From Meconema thalassinum (lineage: Eukaryota > Arthropoda > Insecta > Orthoptera > Tettigoniidae), in assembly GCA_946902985.2 (NCBI GenBank), contig OX336395.1, forward strand, positions 289,225,065 through 289,289,064: DNA of 64,000 bases, given 5' to 3'. The position numbers and the translations under genes were made by a program. The notes beneath the pieces were generated by a model, which was not told the origin of the DNA, searched no databases, and worked only from the letters and a program-made list of their open reading frames with translations. Below are positions 33,500-44,729 of the stretch, one piece after another; the first letter of the stretch is position 1; each line of letters opens with the position of its first letter.

Positions 33500-33760
33500 A
33501 TTTTGCAATCGCGATCGCAACTTGTGCTACCTCCGTCGTTAGAAGAGGTGGATTCGATTCCCACCTCATACATCCTGGAAGTGGTTTTCTGGTTTCCCAA
33601 TTCGACTCCATGCAAATGCTGGGATGGTTCCTAACTTAAGGCCATGGCCGCCTCCTTGCCAATCCTCACCTGAATTACAAATTCACACACTATTACAGCC
33701 TTCAGACTTTTCTTATACATAGGCTTACACACAAAAGTACACGGGGCTAAATGACCACAA
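33500..33760 (+). mobile_element. tRNA-related SINE
   Basis: The B-box-like GGTGGATTCGATTCCCACCT is followed by the body GCAAATGCTGGGATGGTTCC and AAGGCCATGGCCGCCTCCTT, a phrase I associate with a widespread arthropod SINE family. The 3' end is not clear. Confidence 0.6.
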
Positions 33761-33769
33761 TAACAAAGC

Positions 33770-34355
33770 TCCTCCAATGAAACAACAATATGGTATGACT
33801 ATGCACTCCAAACTTTTGTTGTGGTGCATTTATAACAATTTTTCCTTATTTTATGACTGCATAATTTTGAAATGGTTTTAAGCATCTAATTTGGCTAATC
33901 TCTGTATTTACATTGGCCGGTGAGGAGTGCAATATAGAATTTGTCAAGGAAGCTTATAATAAGCCCCATTATATTCTCAACTCATTGACAACATTTACAT
34001 TCTCTCCCCTTCATCCAGCAACCCTGTCGATGTCATCTGCCTCCAGGACAGGATCTACACCAAGAGTGAAGAAATGGGAGATCTTCCTTGTAGAATTGCT
34101 GCAATATACATAAGAAGAAAACAAAAATGTGTATTATAAAGAGTCAATAAAATAGAGAAATAAAATTTAATTTCAAAATCATATCTGTACAGTTTACATT
34201 AATTTAATAGGTTCCAACCTTTTATTCCTGAAAGTATTTATATACAGTAAAAATTGTAACATTATAAACTTAACTCCATGTGGTACATCACAATTTGGAT
34301 AATAGCCTGTTTTCTTACAACAGGACGTGCAAGATATTGTTCCAGTGCTGCTGCC
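33770..34355. other. No gene recognised
   Basis: AT-rich sequence. The 66-residue frame at 33913-34113 has no recognisable family. Confidence 0.5.
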
Positions 34356-34359
34356 TGAT

Positions 34360-34595
34360 TTAGGCGCATGGCGCAGAGGTAATGTTTTCGCCTGCTGTTC
34401 CCAAGGTTTCAGGATCGAATCCTGGCCCAGTCAGTTGGTATTTGAGGGTGCATAAATGACAGGGAGTCGTATCACAGATATATTGGCATGTTAAAAATAC
34501 CCTTTTGGTTGGAAATTCTGGCAATCTGGCGTATCTAAAAACTGCAGTAGTTAAAAGGGACGTAAAACCAATCACATTATTATTTGATTTAGGAT
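34360..34595 (+). mobile_element. tRNA-derived SINE with conserved 3' tail
   Basis: An A-box-like GGCGCAGAGGTAATG and a B box AGGATCGAATCCTGG lie 40-50 bp apart. The body ends AGTAGTTAAAAGGGACGTAA then AACCAAT and a short ATT repeat. The same tail is found at 47640-47690 (plus) and 59040-59070 (minus), showing a family of copies. Confidence 0.75.
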
Positions 34596-34599
34596 GTTC

Positions 34600-35560
34600 C
34601 AAGAATGAAGCCTGACTGTCCCGCTATACTACTGTAGAGCCATTTTTTTAAACAAAACACTAAGAATAGTTTTCAGTGCTGAGGAGTGGAAGTATATATT
34701 GTTAGAAGCTACCTAATGATTGATCTAAGTTACTCTATGCCTTTTGAAAAAATACTTTTTCTAAATCTGTTTGGATTACATTGTTCTTCTGGGACAACGG
34801 CAATAATAGAAAGGCACTCCTGTGTGTATACGAGTCAGTGTCTCAATGCATCTCTCATCATAAATGCTGCATTTCATATGCACTGATTTGTCAACTAGTC
34901 AGAATGCAGTTAATCTAAAATTAGGAAAAAGGAAGCAACATACTATGCTAGAATGTGAATGCATGCTGCTCGATTTGAAATTAGACTCTTAAACCTGCTT
35001 TTTCTAGGGTGAATTGAAAGCTAGCATGACACTAGGACTACACACCAGAATGACTTAGCTGCCTTTGTGAGTGTATGTTTGTCATGTCTAATAATGCAGA
35101 TATTCACTAGATGTGAAAATACTCTCTATATAAAGCAGGCTTAACGTGGGCACTGTGTTTACTGGTTCAGTGAAACTCTTAGGAAAATAGCAGAAAGAAG
35201 GCAAAACATACAATAAAAGTGCTAATTTTAAAATGTTATTTATGACTAGCTAGTCCTTTAATTTCTTGCCATTACTTGTGTGCATAACGGAAGTCATGGC
35301 TTCTTTCGTATAGTACCACACTTCACGCAGTCAATACGATGCAGGCGTTATACCATTCGTCCTATTTACCTTGTTTCGACGAGCTGGGAAACATTTATCG
35401 CAGGTAAGAACACAGACTCTTAAAACTATGAAGTGTGTGGAATAGTCCACAGGTTATTGGAAGTTTTTAAACTGATTATTAAATTGTACCATAACATGGT
35501 GGTAGGTAATTATTCTCAAGCTAGTATTTTTAACGTGGCCTTAAATGTTATGATTGGTCA
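34600..35560. other. No gene recognised
   Basis: Unique-looking AT-rich sequence with no recognisable coding, RNA or repeat structure. Confidence 0.5.
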
Positions 35561-35574
35561 GGTATGTGGTGCAG

Positions 35575-35745
35575 CCTATATGGCCCCATGTCTACTACAT
35601 GCAAGTTGCGAGATTAGATCCTGGCACACAGGAGGCCTGGGTCTGTATATATACTGATATTTTGCAGAACCCCACCAGGGGATAATTCTGTCACCCTGGG
35701 ATCTCAAACCGTTGCAATTATAGAAAACGTTAAACCAATCCTATC
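35575..35745 (+). mobile_element. Possible degenerate SINE
   Basis: GAGATTAGATCCTGGCACAC (B-box-like) is followed by a body ending AAAACGTTAAACCAATCC, resembling the AAAGGGACGTAAAACCAAT tail of the SINE at 34360. Weak. Confidence 0.4.
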
Positions 35746-35764
35746 AAATTTCTCAATTTTGAGT

Positions 35765-35890
35765 CACAGGATCTCCTTTTTTATGTCGACCATGCATTAA
35801 TCTGGAATTGAACCTGGTTTGCCTTGGTGAGTAACAGGCAGCTAAAACACTAGCAATCATACAGCTCCCCTCCCACTAAAATTAGTCATC
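35765..35890 (-). mobile_element. Possible tRNA-derived SINE head
   Basis: On the minus strand, GGGAGCTGTATGATTGCTAG (A-box region) and CAGGTTCAATTCCAGATT (B-box-like) are spaced as in tRNA-derived SINEs. Confidence 0.45.
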
Positions 35891-36414
35891 TCATCGATTA
35901 TACTAAATTATGAAACGGATTCTATAGTAAAGCCATCAATACTTCCGACATGACGTTTCAGTACTAGGCTAGAGTTTTGTTCCCAAAATCAGGTCATCGC
36001 AAACGAAACTCTATTTGTCGTGATATATTGAGTTGAATGACTGGCTGTGATTGGCTAGTTAAAGTGTTTGTTTACCTTCTGACCGCTACATAGCTCTAGG
36101 GTAAAACTGTAACGTCAAGTAGGAAGTAATGATGCCTTTACTATAGCAGGTGGCTAAAATATTTTTGACAGCTATTTTTCAGTGAGCATTATTGCGCTTC
36201 CAGGGATTGTTTTTTTTAAACAAGAGGTAATTTCATTACTCTAGTTTTTATGATGAACTCTTGTCTTTGGTGTCGTTTCTGAAGATTTAAAATTTCTCTA
36301 ACAGTATCCTTTCTTATTTTCAAAAGTAAAAGCAGGAATTCTCTCGAATGCTTAGGTGCATTATTTTATTGTAAAGAGCAAAGGAGGTCAGGTTGCAGAA
36401 TGTCGATATTAAAA

Positions 36415-37990
36415 TCAAGGTTAGTTATTGTTGTATTAAGGGGCAGAACTATGAGGTCAGCTGCCCCTCTTAACACTGATTAAATTATACAAATTTGGAA
36501 TGGAATTTAAAAAATAGAGGTAGATAACTACATCTTAAAAGACCAAAAATTAATAAAACAAAACATTAAATAAAACTAATGATTAAACAAAAATTACGGA
36601 AATACAAAAATTTTATCATTCAGAAACGAACGAGTCGTTGAATCAATGTTCACTGGTAAATTTAGATTGCTGGCCCTAACCCACTCTCGCTTATAAAGCG
36701 GATGACGAGATCAGAAGCCAGCGCGTCATCGGCTAATATACGTTTGAGTGTCATCTGCAATCCAAGGTTTCTTCGTAAGTCAGCAAGATCCACACACTCG
36801 GTTAAAATGTGGGCCACGGTGAATACGGCTCCACAGGTCCAAAGTGGGGGGTCTTCCCTTCTCATTAGGTACGAGTGTGTGGATCTTGTATGACCTATCC
36901 TTAGCCTATACGAAGTGGCGGACTTCCTCCGTGACCGGAAAGAGCTCCGCCACACGCGGGTAGTTCCCTTTATCGCTCTCAGTTTACTGGGTATTGGGTC
37001 AGCTTCCCACTGACTCTCCCAAAACGCCAGTACTTGTAGGCGCAACTGAGAGCGAATATCTCTAGCGGGTACCTCCATTGGTCGAGGTGGTAGTGATAAC
37101 GCAGCTTTTGCATCTTGATCCGCTAACTCATTTCCCGCAATTCCCATGTGGCTTGGAAGCCACAGAAAGGTGATTCGAGTGTCAGCGCGGCACAGCCCGG
37201 CTAGCAGGTCATGGATTCGCTGCACTAGGGCTGTTGCGGGAAACGTGTAGCAAAACTCAAAGAGTCGGTACACACGAGAAAGTGGATTCGTCCACCCTGT
37301 AGTGCAAACTGCAGAGCTTCATAGGTGGCAACGAGCTCCGCAGTAAACACACTATAGGCCTCAGGCAAAGAGATTTTGGTATTTGCACCATCAATAACGT
37401 AAGCACAACCCACCTTCAAACCATCCGTGTAGAGAATACCAGCGTCCGGAAATTGGTGAACTGTACTGTGGAACTGCCTCCGATAAACGGAGGTATCCGT
37501 GTTCACATTAGGACCTCGGTGTGGATCTAACCGAACTTCCGGACGTGGGACTTGCCACGGAGGCACCTCGCTAGGTGTTCGGATCATGCAGGGACCTACA
37601 GCCACTCCTATTTCAGTACACGAGCTATCGAGTCTAATACCAACCGGCTGGTTGGCGTACCGCTGGTGGTATTGGGTACTGAACAGAGTTCGATAGCTCG
37701 GATGTTGCGGCATTTGACGCACATTGGAAGCATATGCTAAAGCATATGTTGGCGTCTATAATTTAGAGGTTGAATACCCGATTTGGCGAGTAGGCTGGGT
37801 ATCGGGCTGGTCCGGAAGGCACCGGTAGCCAGCCCAACGCCACTATGGTGGATACTGTCCAGCATTTTCAAGGTTGCTGAACCGTATGCCTCAGAACCAT
37901 AGTCTAGCCGGGACAGGACGACGCGGCTTGTTAGAACCGTTGCAGCTCCGCACGGTCAGTCCCCCATGTAGTGCCACTAACAAACTTTAG
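36415..37990 (-). mobile_element. 5'-truncated LINE with C-terminal RNase H (I/R1-like), broken
   Basis: The minus strand encodes, from about 37990, the post-RT segment (GSEAYGSATLKMLDSI, then VGLATGAFRTSP). RNase H follows in two frames: 37225-37722 with ILYTDGLKVGCAYV, AELVATYEAL and CTDSLSF, and 36662-37273 with FLWLPSHMGIAGNELADQDA. A tail Cys/His motif, CGAVFTVAHILTEC, comes last. One frame change lies near 37250. The 3' untranslated part ends near 36415 with GCCCCTTAATACAACAATAA. An RNase H after the RT is typical of I-type LINE clades. The endonuclease and RT core are absent, as expected for a 5'-truncated insertion. Confidence 0.8.
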
Positions 37991-38131
37991 GTGATCAATG
38001 CTATTTAAGTACTGGTCAGTGTCGTGGTGAGGTGTGTCATGGCAATTGAAGAGTCCTATGGGGCACTAGGATGAAACACTGGCAGCTTAATGGAAAGTCA
38101 CGGTATTTCTTGTTTTTTTTTTTTAATATTA

Positions 38132-38158
38132 CTAGAAGACCCGTGCTGCTCCGCAGCA
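38132..38158 (-). other. Candidate Helitron 3' terminus (hairpin plus CTAG)
   Basis: On the minus strand a hairpin TGCTGCGGAGCAGCA (38144-38158) is followed nine bases later by CTAG (38132-38135) and then T. Helitrons end in a short hairpin followed by CTRR and insert before T. The minus-strand Helitron genes upstream point toward it. Confidence 0.5.
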
Positions 38159-38239
38159 TTCACTTCAACAATCCTACAGCACTTCTGTCCATATTACATT
38201 TGCATGTCTTCATGCTAGTGACCTGAACAGACATTTACG

Positions 38240-39840
38240 GTACCGTCTCTTTTGGGTAAATGATGAAGTAGACTTATGAGATCAAATCTGTGGGTGTCTG
38301 CCTGTCCTCTGTGTGTGTGTCCCACTATTTACCCTGCGTAAGCTTAAAAGGCGCACGGACGTCAAGCCGAGGTGAACAACTAACTCCAAACACATAAGCT
38401 ATACTCTTCTCTGAAGAACTAACTCGACACGACTCGGCAGTTTGATGCTGGCTGAAGCTAGGGTGATAGGTCGCTCGCAAGCTCGTAAACTCACTCTGAA
38501 GCTAGTAATTTAAATTTCCACTGAATGGAGATTGCTGGAAGAAATGAAAACGTAAAAACACTTACAGGGGTCGATGTGGGAGCTGTCGCGGACTTTCTTG
38601 CAGAACTTTTCATGTTGAACAATTCTCAGAGAATATCGATTTTTTAAAAGATACATGGACGTTACGTTCATCTTCAATTCAATTCACTGAAATCGTAAAT
38701 GATCGGCTTCTTTTGGTCATAAATAAATGTTATTCTACCTAATCCTTCATCGAGAAATCATTTACAGAATGGTGAAAATCGCATCAAAATCCATCAAGTT
38801 GCTCTCGAGATTACCCGTTACATCCATGAATTGGGAACTTAGTTTTATACTAAGTAGATAGAGATATCCACACAATTTAAGGCTACAGCGGTACAATTTG
38901 GTGTTTTGTCTACTTATGAACAATGGTATAAATTTAAAATAAAAGATGGGTCTCTTATATTTGAATTTAGAGATGTAACTCTTGGTTAACATATAGAGGT
39001 GTGCAAATTAATAGAATTAAATAAATAATTTTAATTAGTCGTAATTACTTTTATTCGAAATCATTTTATTGACCAACTTCTTTTGTTGTCCTACTTAGTA
39101 GTGTTTCCTCTCCCGTGGAATTACACCTTTTCCCATAAGGAATTGCGTCTGGAAACTTTCAGATTATTGGATACCGAGGGGTATCTGAGCTGGGTCCATT
39201 TTCAATTTTTCATTGACTTTAGAATTCAAGTCAGGTGATTTCAATGCATAGTTCATGAGTCTTTGAATAGTTCAATAGCGTTCATCAGTTAAAATACCCC
39301 AAATCCCTCCGCTCTAAATTCACACGTAAAGTAGAGTGAAGTAATAAAAACGAAACGTGTGGCATTTTGCATTTGCAAGGCTCCTCTGTTAGTGTAAATT
39401 CTAAAAAATCATGTTAACTTGAGTTTCTTAAATGAAAATATAATTAGGAGTCTTGGTTAAACATTTGAAGTAATTTCATCGCCTTGTAAACATACTTAGT
39501 ACATTAAACCGTGAAAAGTAAATATGCAATTTGGAAAGCTGACATCGAATCTAATAATTTGCACATCTCTGTAAAGACAGCTATCGCCTCCACCCCTACA
39601 GATAGAATAGTAAGTAAAGGCGATTGATGGGAAATGAAAAGATAACTCACACAGAAGAAATTAATATTTATTAAGCTGTAAATTTGATTGAGTATATCTT
39701 TGTTATAGAACTGAGGGAATGAAAAAACAGGATGTAGAATAGTGATCACCGATGTAGGACAATAGTATTTTTTTACCATTACCACAGGATAGTTATCGTA
39801 TTAGGGATGCGGACGTCCTTGTATCATTGTTATTTAATCT
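38240..39840. other. No gene recognised
   Basis: About 1.6 kb of AT-rich sequence between the Helitron 3'-end candidate and its helicase. It may be Helitron 3' sequence or unrelated DNA; I see no coding signal. Confidence 0.5.
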
Positions 39841-39849
39841 GTGCCCCGT

Positions 39850-39960
39850 TTGCTGAGGTCTGTGCTTCTCCGCAACATTCGTTTCAAAATTCTAATAGTA
39901 CTTCCTTCCATTCGACATTTGCTGTTCGCTTGCCTTTTTGTTCTATTTGAACATTGACGT
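39850..39960 (-). repeat. Second, degenerate copy of the Helitron 3'-end-like segment
   Basis: CTGTGCTTCTCCGCAACATT and the 100 bp that follow align by eye with CCGTGCTGCTCCGCAGCATT and its sequel at 38141-38240. The hairpin is imperfect and no CTRR end is seen. Confidence 0.5.
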
Positions 39961-40309
39961 CATGAAAGGATATTGCTCGCGATAGTGCGGCATACAGTAA
40001 TGAGGTAAATAAATGCCTACTTGATCTAGTGTTTGACCTTGAGCTTTATTGATAGTTATACAAAAAGCCAAACGTACTGGAAACTGCCTCCTTTTGAAGG
40101 AAAATGGCATCTGATGGCGTAAGGTCAAGGCGAGGGAGTAGGACATTGTTTCCAACATTTACGCCAGTAATAATTTCCAGGTGTAAGCAATTGTCATGCA
40201 CCTTCCAAACCAACAGTCTAGTACCGTTCAACAGACCTTGGGTAACATTAATATTTCTCAACAAAATCACAATTGAGCCTTCTTTTAGTCGAAGGATATG
40301 AGGTGGCAA
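39943..40309 (-). pseudogene. Helitron helicase C-terminal part
   Basis: PPHILRLKEGSIVILLRNIN and LLNGTRLLVWKV, then in the overlapping frame FKRRQFPVRLAFCITINKAQ and GQTLDQVGIYLP. These are the usual final helicase motifs of Helitron and PIF1-type proteins. One frameshift lies near 40050-40100, and the end is degraded after YLPHYCMPHY. Confidence 0.8.
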
Positions 40310-40506
40310 TCTACTTATGCCTATGCTGTCTAAAAATTATATTGGGAATTGTAGAGGTTCACTCTCATCTTCAGTAATCAAATTATTCACACTGATGTAA
40401 GTTCTCGTTGATCCTGGGATAAGGTCTAAAACTTTGTCATTGAATTCTTTACAATGTTCATTTTTAGGTGCTAAAATCGCTATTTTTGAAAAGCGTGAAA
40501 TATTTT

Positions 40507-41178
40507 TCAGCGTGGGACTAATTCTGAATTTTCTCCATCGACGTGAGGGTATTCAACAACTTGTATGAAGAAGTTTGCAAAGTCACGTTGATCTGTATCC
40601 GCTCGCATATTTTTGTTGAGTTTAAAAATTTTGATTAATGGCCACAAAGGCGAGAACCTTACTGACATTTGGACCGATGCTGCTTTAGATGCGTGAGGCA
40701 CAACAGACAATACCTGCCTAAAATCTCCACCTAATATGATAATTTTTCCTCCGAAAAGTACGTCGTTATTCATGATGTTCTTGAGCAACCGATTTACACA
40801 CATCAACGCGTGCTTATTAGCCATAGAGGCTTCATCCCAAATGATAAGTTTTGCTGAACGAATATAAAAAGCTTCCTTGCTGTTAACTTCTATACCTGAT
40901 ACATAACTTTCATGTAAATGTAGAGGTAACTTGAACTGGCTGTGTACAGTGCGCCATTGAGGTAGTAACATTGCTGCAATACCAGTCCATGCAACAGAAA
41001 CTACATTTAACACCAAATTTGTGCAACTGTGAATCAAGCATTGGTAAAGAAATGTTTTCCCGGTGCCCCCTGGACCGTCAATGAAATATGCATTACTCAT
41101 CTTTTCATTGCTGTTTTGTACTAACCCCAAAATTTCTGTAATTATAGCCGTTTGGTTTCCATTTGCTTGGTTTATCAT
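40507..41178 (-). pseudogene. Helitron PIF1-like helicase domain
   Basis: 223 residues open, with Walker A GPGGTGKTF (about 41050-41075), Walker B IIWDEASM (about 40830) and ILGGDFRQVLSVVP (about 40720), the standard PIF1/RecD-like helicase motifs. The ATG-initiated frame is only an internal part of a larger polyprotein. Flanking frames are shifted at about 41170 and 40500. Confidence 0.88.
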
Positions 41179-41397
41179 CCGACTTAATTAACTTTGGATA
41201 ATTCATTGGTAAATTTGTCTGAGGGAAATTATCAATAATAGCTGGCAATTCGAGAGAAGTAATGGGAAGACCATGGAGCTTTAATGTATTAGAAATATGT
41301 ATAAGAAATATGAATAAGAGTGAACTGATATGCAATGTTAGGTTCGTGAAACTGCAGATAATCTTCTGATAATGAATTCTTGAATATTATCCCATAA

Positions 41398-42141
41398 CTA
41401 TCTTACATTTGAAGGGGTCTGAAAGATACATGTGAAAGAAAACAGTTGTCGTAACTGAGAAGGCATCTGCAATTGTGACGCTTCTGCCAAACAACGCTGC
41501 CATTCATAATCGTAAATCAGCAAACCTCGCTCCTTAGCTGTTTCTTTAAAAGTAGAATAGACAACTGCTTTGTATGTTCGTAGATCCTGGAAGCTGATAG
41601 CACCTATGACGTGAAGCAATAACAGGCGTAAATAATACCTTTCTGTTTCTGTAGGCGAAACATTATACATTCTGCCTATTGTTTTTGAAACATTTTTTTC
41701 TTTTTTGCCACTGGCAGTTGCTCTTATTCCAGACGTAATGTACTGGTGTTTCAGGATATATATATGGATTTCTGGCTTGCGAATCTTGATTTAACTTGAA
41801 CCATGCTTGTGATTCCGTGTTGCGCAACTGCGCTTGAAGTAAAATATCAGGAGCGTTATCATTTTTAAAATAGATATTTTGCAAGTTTGGCAAGTGAACT
41901 GGTAATCGCACGATAGAATGTGACTGTTCATGCATGTGAAATGAAAATATCCTGAATGCGGCTTCTGTTGGACCAAAGAAGTAATTTCATCGTAGTTCAC
42001 CGTTTCGCCTTCAGGGCATATATTAACAATGCAGCAGTCATGACCTTTATACACATACTTGTGGATTTTAATATATACGATATTTGTGGATGTATTTAAC
42101 ACTCCGAACACTTGAGCATACTTCAACATTAATATGAGCAT
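41398..42141 (-). pseudogene. Helitron Rep-helicase linker region
   Basis: Overlapping frames carry KIHKYVYKGHDCC (about 42050-42090), which continues the Rep catalytic-tyrosine segment, then HEQSHSIVRLPVHLPNLQNI, PETPVHYVWNK and SPTETERYYLRLLLLHVIGA, all typical of the region between Rep and helicase in animal Helitrons. Frame shifts lie near 41950 and 41670. Confidence 0.78.
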
Positions 42142-42974
42142 GCACGTAAACTAAAAGAAATGGATTGTAGGGAACAATGAATCGACTATCGACTTCAATG
42201 TCAATGCGTCGAATTGTTTTTATAATAATCCGTCCATTATTTCTTCTCCTATACGAAGGATAACCATTGGCATTATCTTTGGTCTCTTCCTGAAACTGTT
42301 TAGGGAAATCTTTCTTACATACGCCATCTTTCATACAGACTGAAGCAGGATTCAAAGATTCGCGAGTACCATGTACCATATGACGCCTTACCAACTCGTA
42401 TAGCGCTTCATCCTCGAGATCTGGTATTTCGGCTGACACCACACTGTCAATGTCAGAAAAGACTCGAAACTTACAATATTCCGTTAACGTTAAGAGTAAA
42501 TGGATGTGCGGGAGACCTCGTTTTTGAAATTTCACTGTATATAGATATGCTTTTACCGAAAATTTCCTTAACATTAATCAATCGTAGCAATTCCTTTACT
42601 TTGCAATGGAAAACTCTCACTTCAATATCAGGCCTATTATTAGCCGTTTCCCAGAGATGAATGCTGTTAAGTATTTCTGGCCAGCCCGCATTATAAGTGA
42701 ACGTAATGAACAAATCTGGCTTTCCAAACTTCCTCACTATCGCCATCGCATCCTGATAATTTTGCAATATTATCTTTGGGCTACCTGTAAAAGAAGATGG
42801 CAAAACTACAATACGACCGACTCTGAGATTTTCATTTTCTGCTCGTACATGCCAGGCGTCTGCTAAACCGGCATATGTATCAACTCGTAACTTCGTTTGT
42901 TGATGACGTATATATTTTAACCGGTCACCTTCCATACGACAGTAGTAATCCACGAATAAATATCCATTTTGCAA
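42068..42974 (-). pseudogene. Helitron Rep (HUH) endonuclease domain
   Basis: The first frame (42471-42974) carries the Helitron-like N-terminal region (GDRLKYIRHQQTKLR, GSPKIILQNYQDAMAIVRKF, PDLFITFTYNAGWPEI). The second (42068-42574) begins with KFQKRGLPHIHLLLTL, where HIH is the metal-binding HUH motif, and ends in VKYIHKYRIY, close to the catalytic tyrosines. A frameshift lies near 42540-42600. Confidence 0.85.
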
Positions 42975-43297
42975 ACTTGAGCAGCGACAACTAACTCAAC
43001 ATAACCTCCACGAACACCATTCATAGACATATACATTTTGTAATCATCGCTCGTATCGATAGCAGTTTCGTACATATCGCTGTTTCCAACAATAAAGGAA
43101 GAATAACTATTCCACTTGTCTGTAACATGTTTTACAATTCGCTTTCTAACCTGTGTAAATAAACTCTGATTTTTGTACTCACAATATGCTAATGACCTGA
43201 AGAGACAATTACCGTCACCTTTAATCTTTATAACATTTGTAATTGAGTGTCGCCTCTCATTCATCATAATATGATTCATTGTATTGATTGAGCACAC
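42917..43297 (-). pseudogene. OTU-type cysteine protease domain of the Helitron
   Basis: KGDGNCLFRSLAY contains the catalytic Asp-x2-Cys box of OTU deubiquitinase-like proteases. It is followed by the conserved spacing of WNSYSSFI and MSMNGVRGGYVELVVAAQV, and the frame ends near KMDIYSWI, where the catalytic His segment would lie. Lying directly before Rep on the same strand, it is the OTU module present in some animal and plant Helitrons. Confidence 0.8.
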
Positions 43298-43601
43298 AAC
43301 CTATAAGGACGAATGATGAAACGAAAAGAAGACAGTTTTTAGCTGGTGAGACCAAAGATTATATAAAAGAAAGATCAGATACACAATACAAAATGGCGGT
43401 TCCAAAATTTGACTGTAACGGCATCTTCGTGAAATTAGTTGTCTTTCGTGTACAGTATTTGTTGTCATTTAAACAGATGTTGACATGACAGTGTCATTAG
43501 CAAAATGACTGCTGATTGTGCATGAGCATTTCAGTCTCAAAGTTATCCATTCTTTGAGAAGTTTTAATAAAATTATGTGCACAGAATCCCCTTATACTTA
43601 T

Positions 43602-43720
43602 TGTATGGATACATGCGTCATTAGCGCCCGAGTGGAACAGGTAGAAGTTAACGATATCATGTATGGATACATGCGACATTAGCGCCCGAGTGGAGCAGGT
43701 AGAAGTTAACGATATCATTA
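43602..43720. repeat. Two-copy ~58-bp tandem duplication
   Basis: GTATGGATACATGCG...AGGTAGAAGTTAACGATATCA occurs twice with two or three differences. Non-coding. Confidence 0.85.
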
Positions 43721-44483
43721 CGTAATTAGGGAACTCTCTGTTAATATCAAGTTAGATTTATTATTGGGGCGGCCTTGAATACCATGATACAGTGTTAGTC
43801 GTTGTCGCCTAGCGACAATATGTCCGTCAAGTCATTCGATATTCTATTTTCGTGAGACCTTGAAGGAAGTAATATTCGCAATTATTTTAATATTCGAATG
43901 ATATAATCAAGTAAGGTGGGTATCAATCGACGGTGCTTGACGGGCATTACATTTTAAGACAACAAACGTCGTCGTAGCGCAAATACTTCCCATGGTATTT
44001 CAGTTTTAGTAAAGGGTGAAATGTTTTGAAAACTATTTTAATATATAAGATTGATCCACCCAGTTACACTAGAACATCTGTTGTATAGGCGTAAGCTATT
44101 ACAAGATGCCTTACATCATACGGGAAGTAGCCTTATGTTTCCAACTAACAAGCTATTGAGCAGCGAAAGCTAACAAAATTAAGACACATGGAAAGTACGA
44201 GCTCCTTAAATTTTTGGGCGCGAATCCTTTGTTGAATTACAGGAGTACACCCCAGTATTACTTTGTATACCCTATTTTTGGTTTAGGAAGTCTAGGCGAT
44301 AGTGAACTTTTAAGTGTGTGGAAACTGGCCATTGGTCACTAAACAATGCAAGCTGATGCAGTAGCAACTGTTAATTGGAATGGCTTTGTACTGGGCATTA
44401 ATATATTGAATGCATTACACAATCGGATGCCCTTACAGCACTGTTAGATAATGAAAATATTCACAAAACTTGAAATAACATCA
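43721..44483. other. No gene recognised
   Basis: Sequence between the Helitron and the Harbinger element, with no recognisable feature. Confidence 0.5.
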
Positions 44484-44729
44484 AGGGCCGTATTCAGAGA
44501 CATCACTTCAACTTAACTTTCACTTACATCTTACTTTCCCGTGTATAAAAGCCTGAGTTGGTATTCAGAGACCAAACTAAACTTACACTTAAGTGTGAAC
44601 TTAGTCAAAAGTTAGTGAGATTCAAGATAGCTGACGACCAACCTTAAACCTCACTTCATTGCTGCAAATTGCCTGAATAACACTGTGATAACATCAGTTC
44701 AATGCGATAAAGTTTAGTTTACGATTGAA

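Larger units (their letters stand above)
39943..43297 (-). mobile_element. Decayed autonomous Helitron (OTU, HUH Rep, PIF1-like helicase)
   Basis: Minus-strand fragments lie in the order expected for one RepHel protein: OTU (42917-43297), Rep N-region and HUH (42068-42974), middle region (41398-42141), helicase (40507-41178) and helicase C-terminal part (39943-40309). At least six frame changes or stops separate them. Helitrons transpose by rolling-circle replication using Rep nicking and helicase unwinding. A 3'-end candidate lies at 38132; no 5' TC end was located. Confidence 0.85.
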
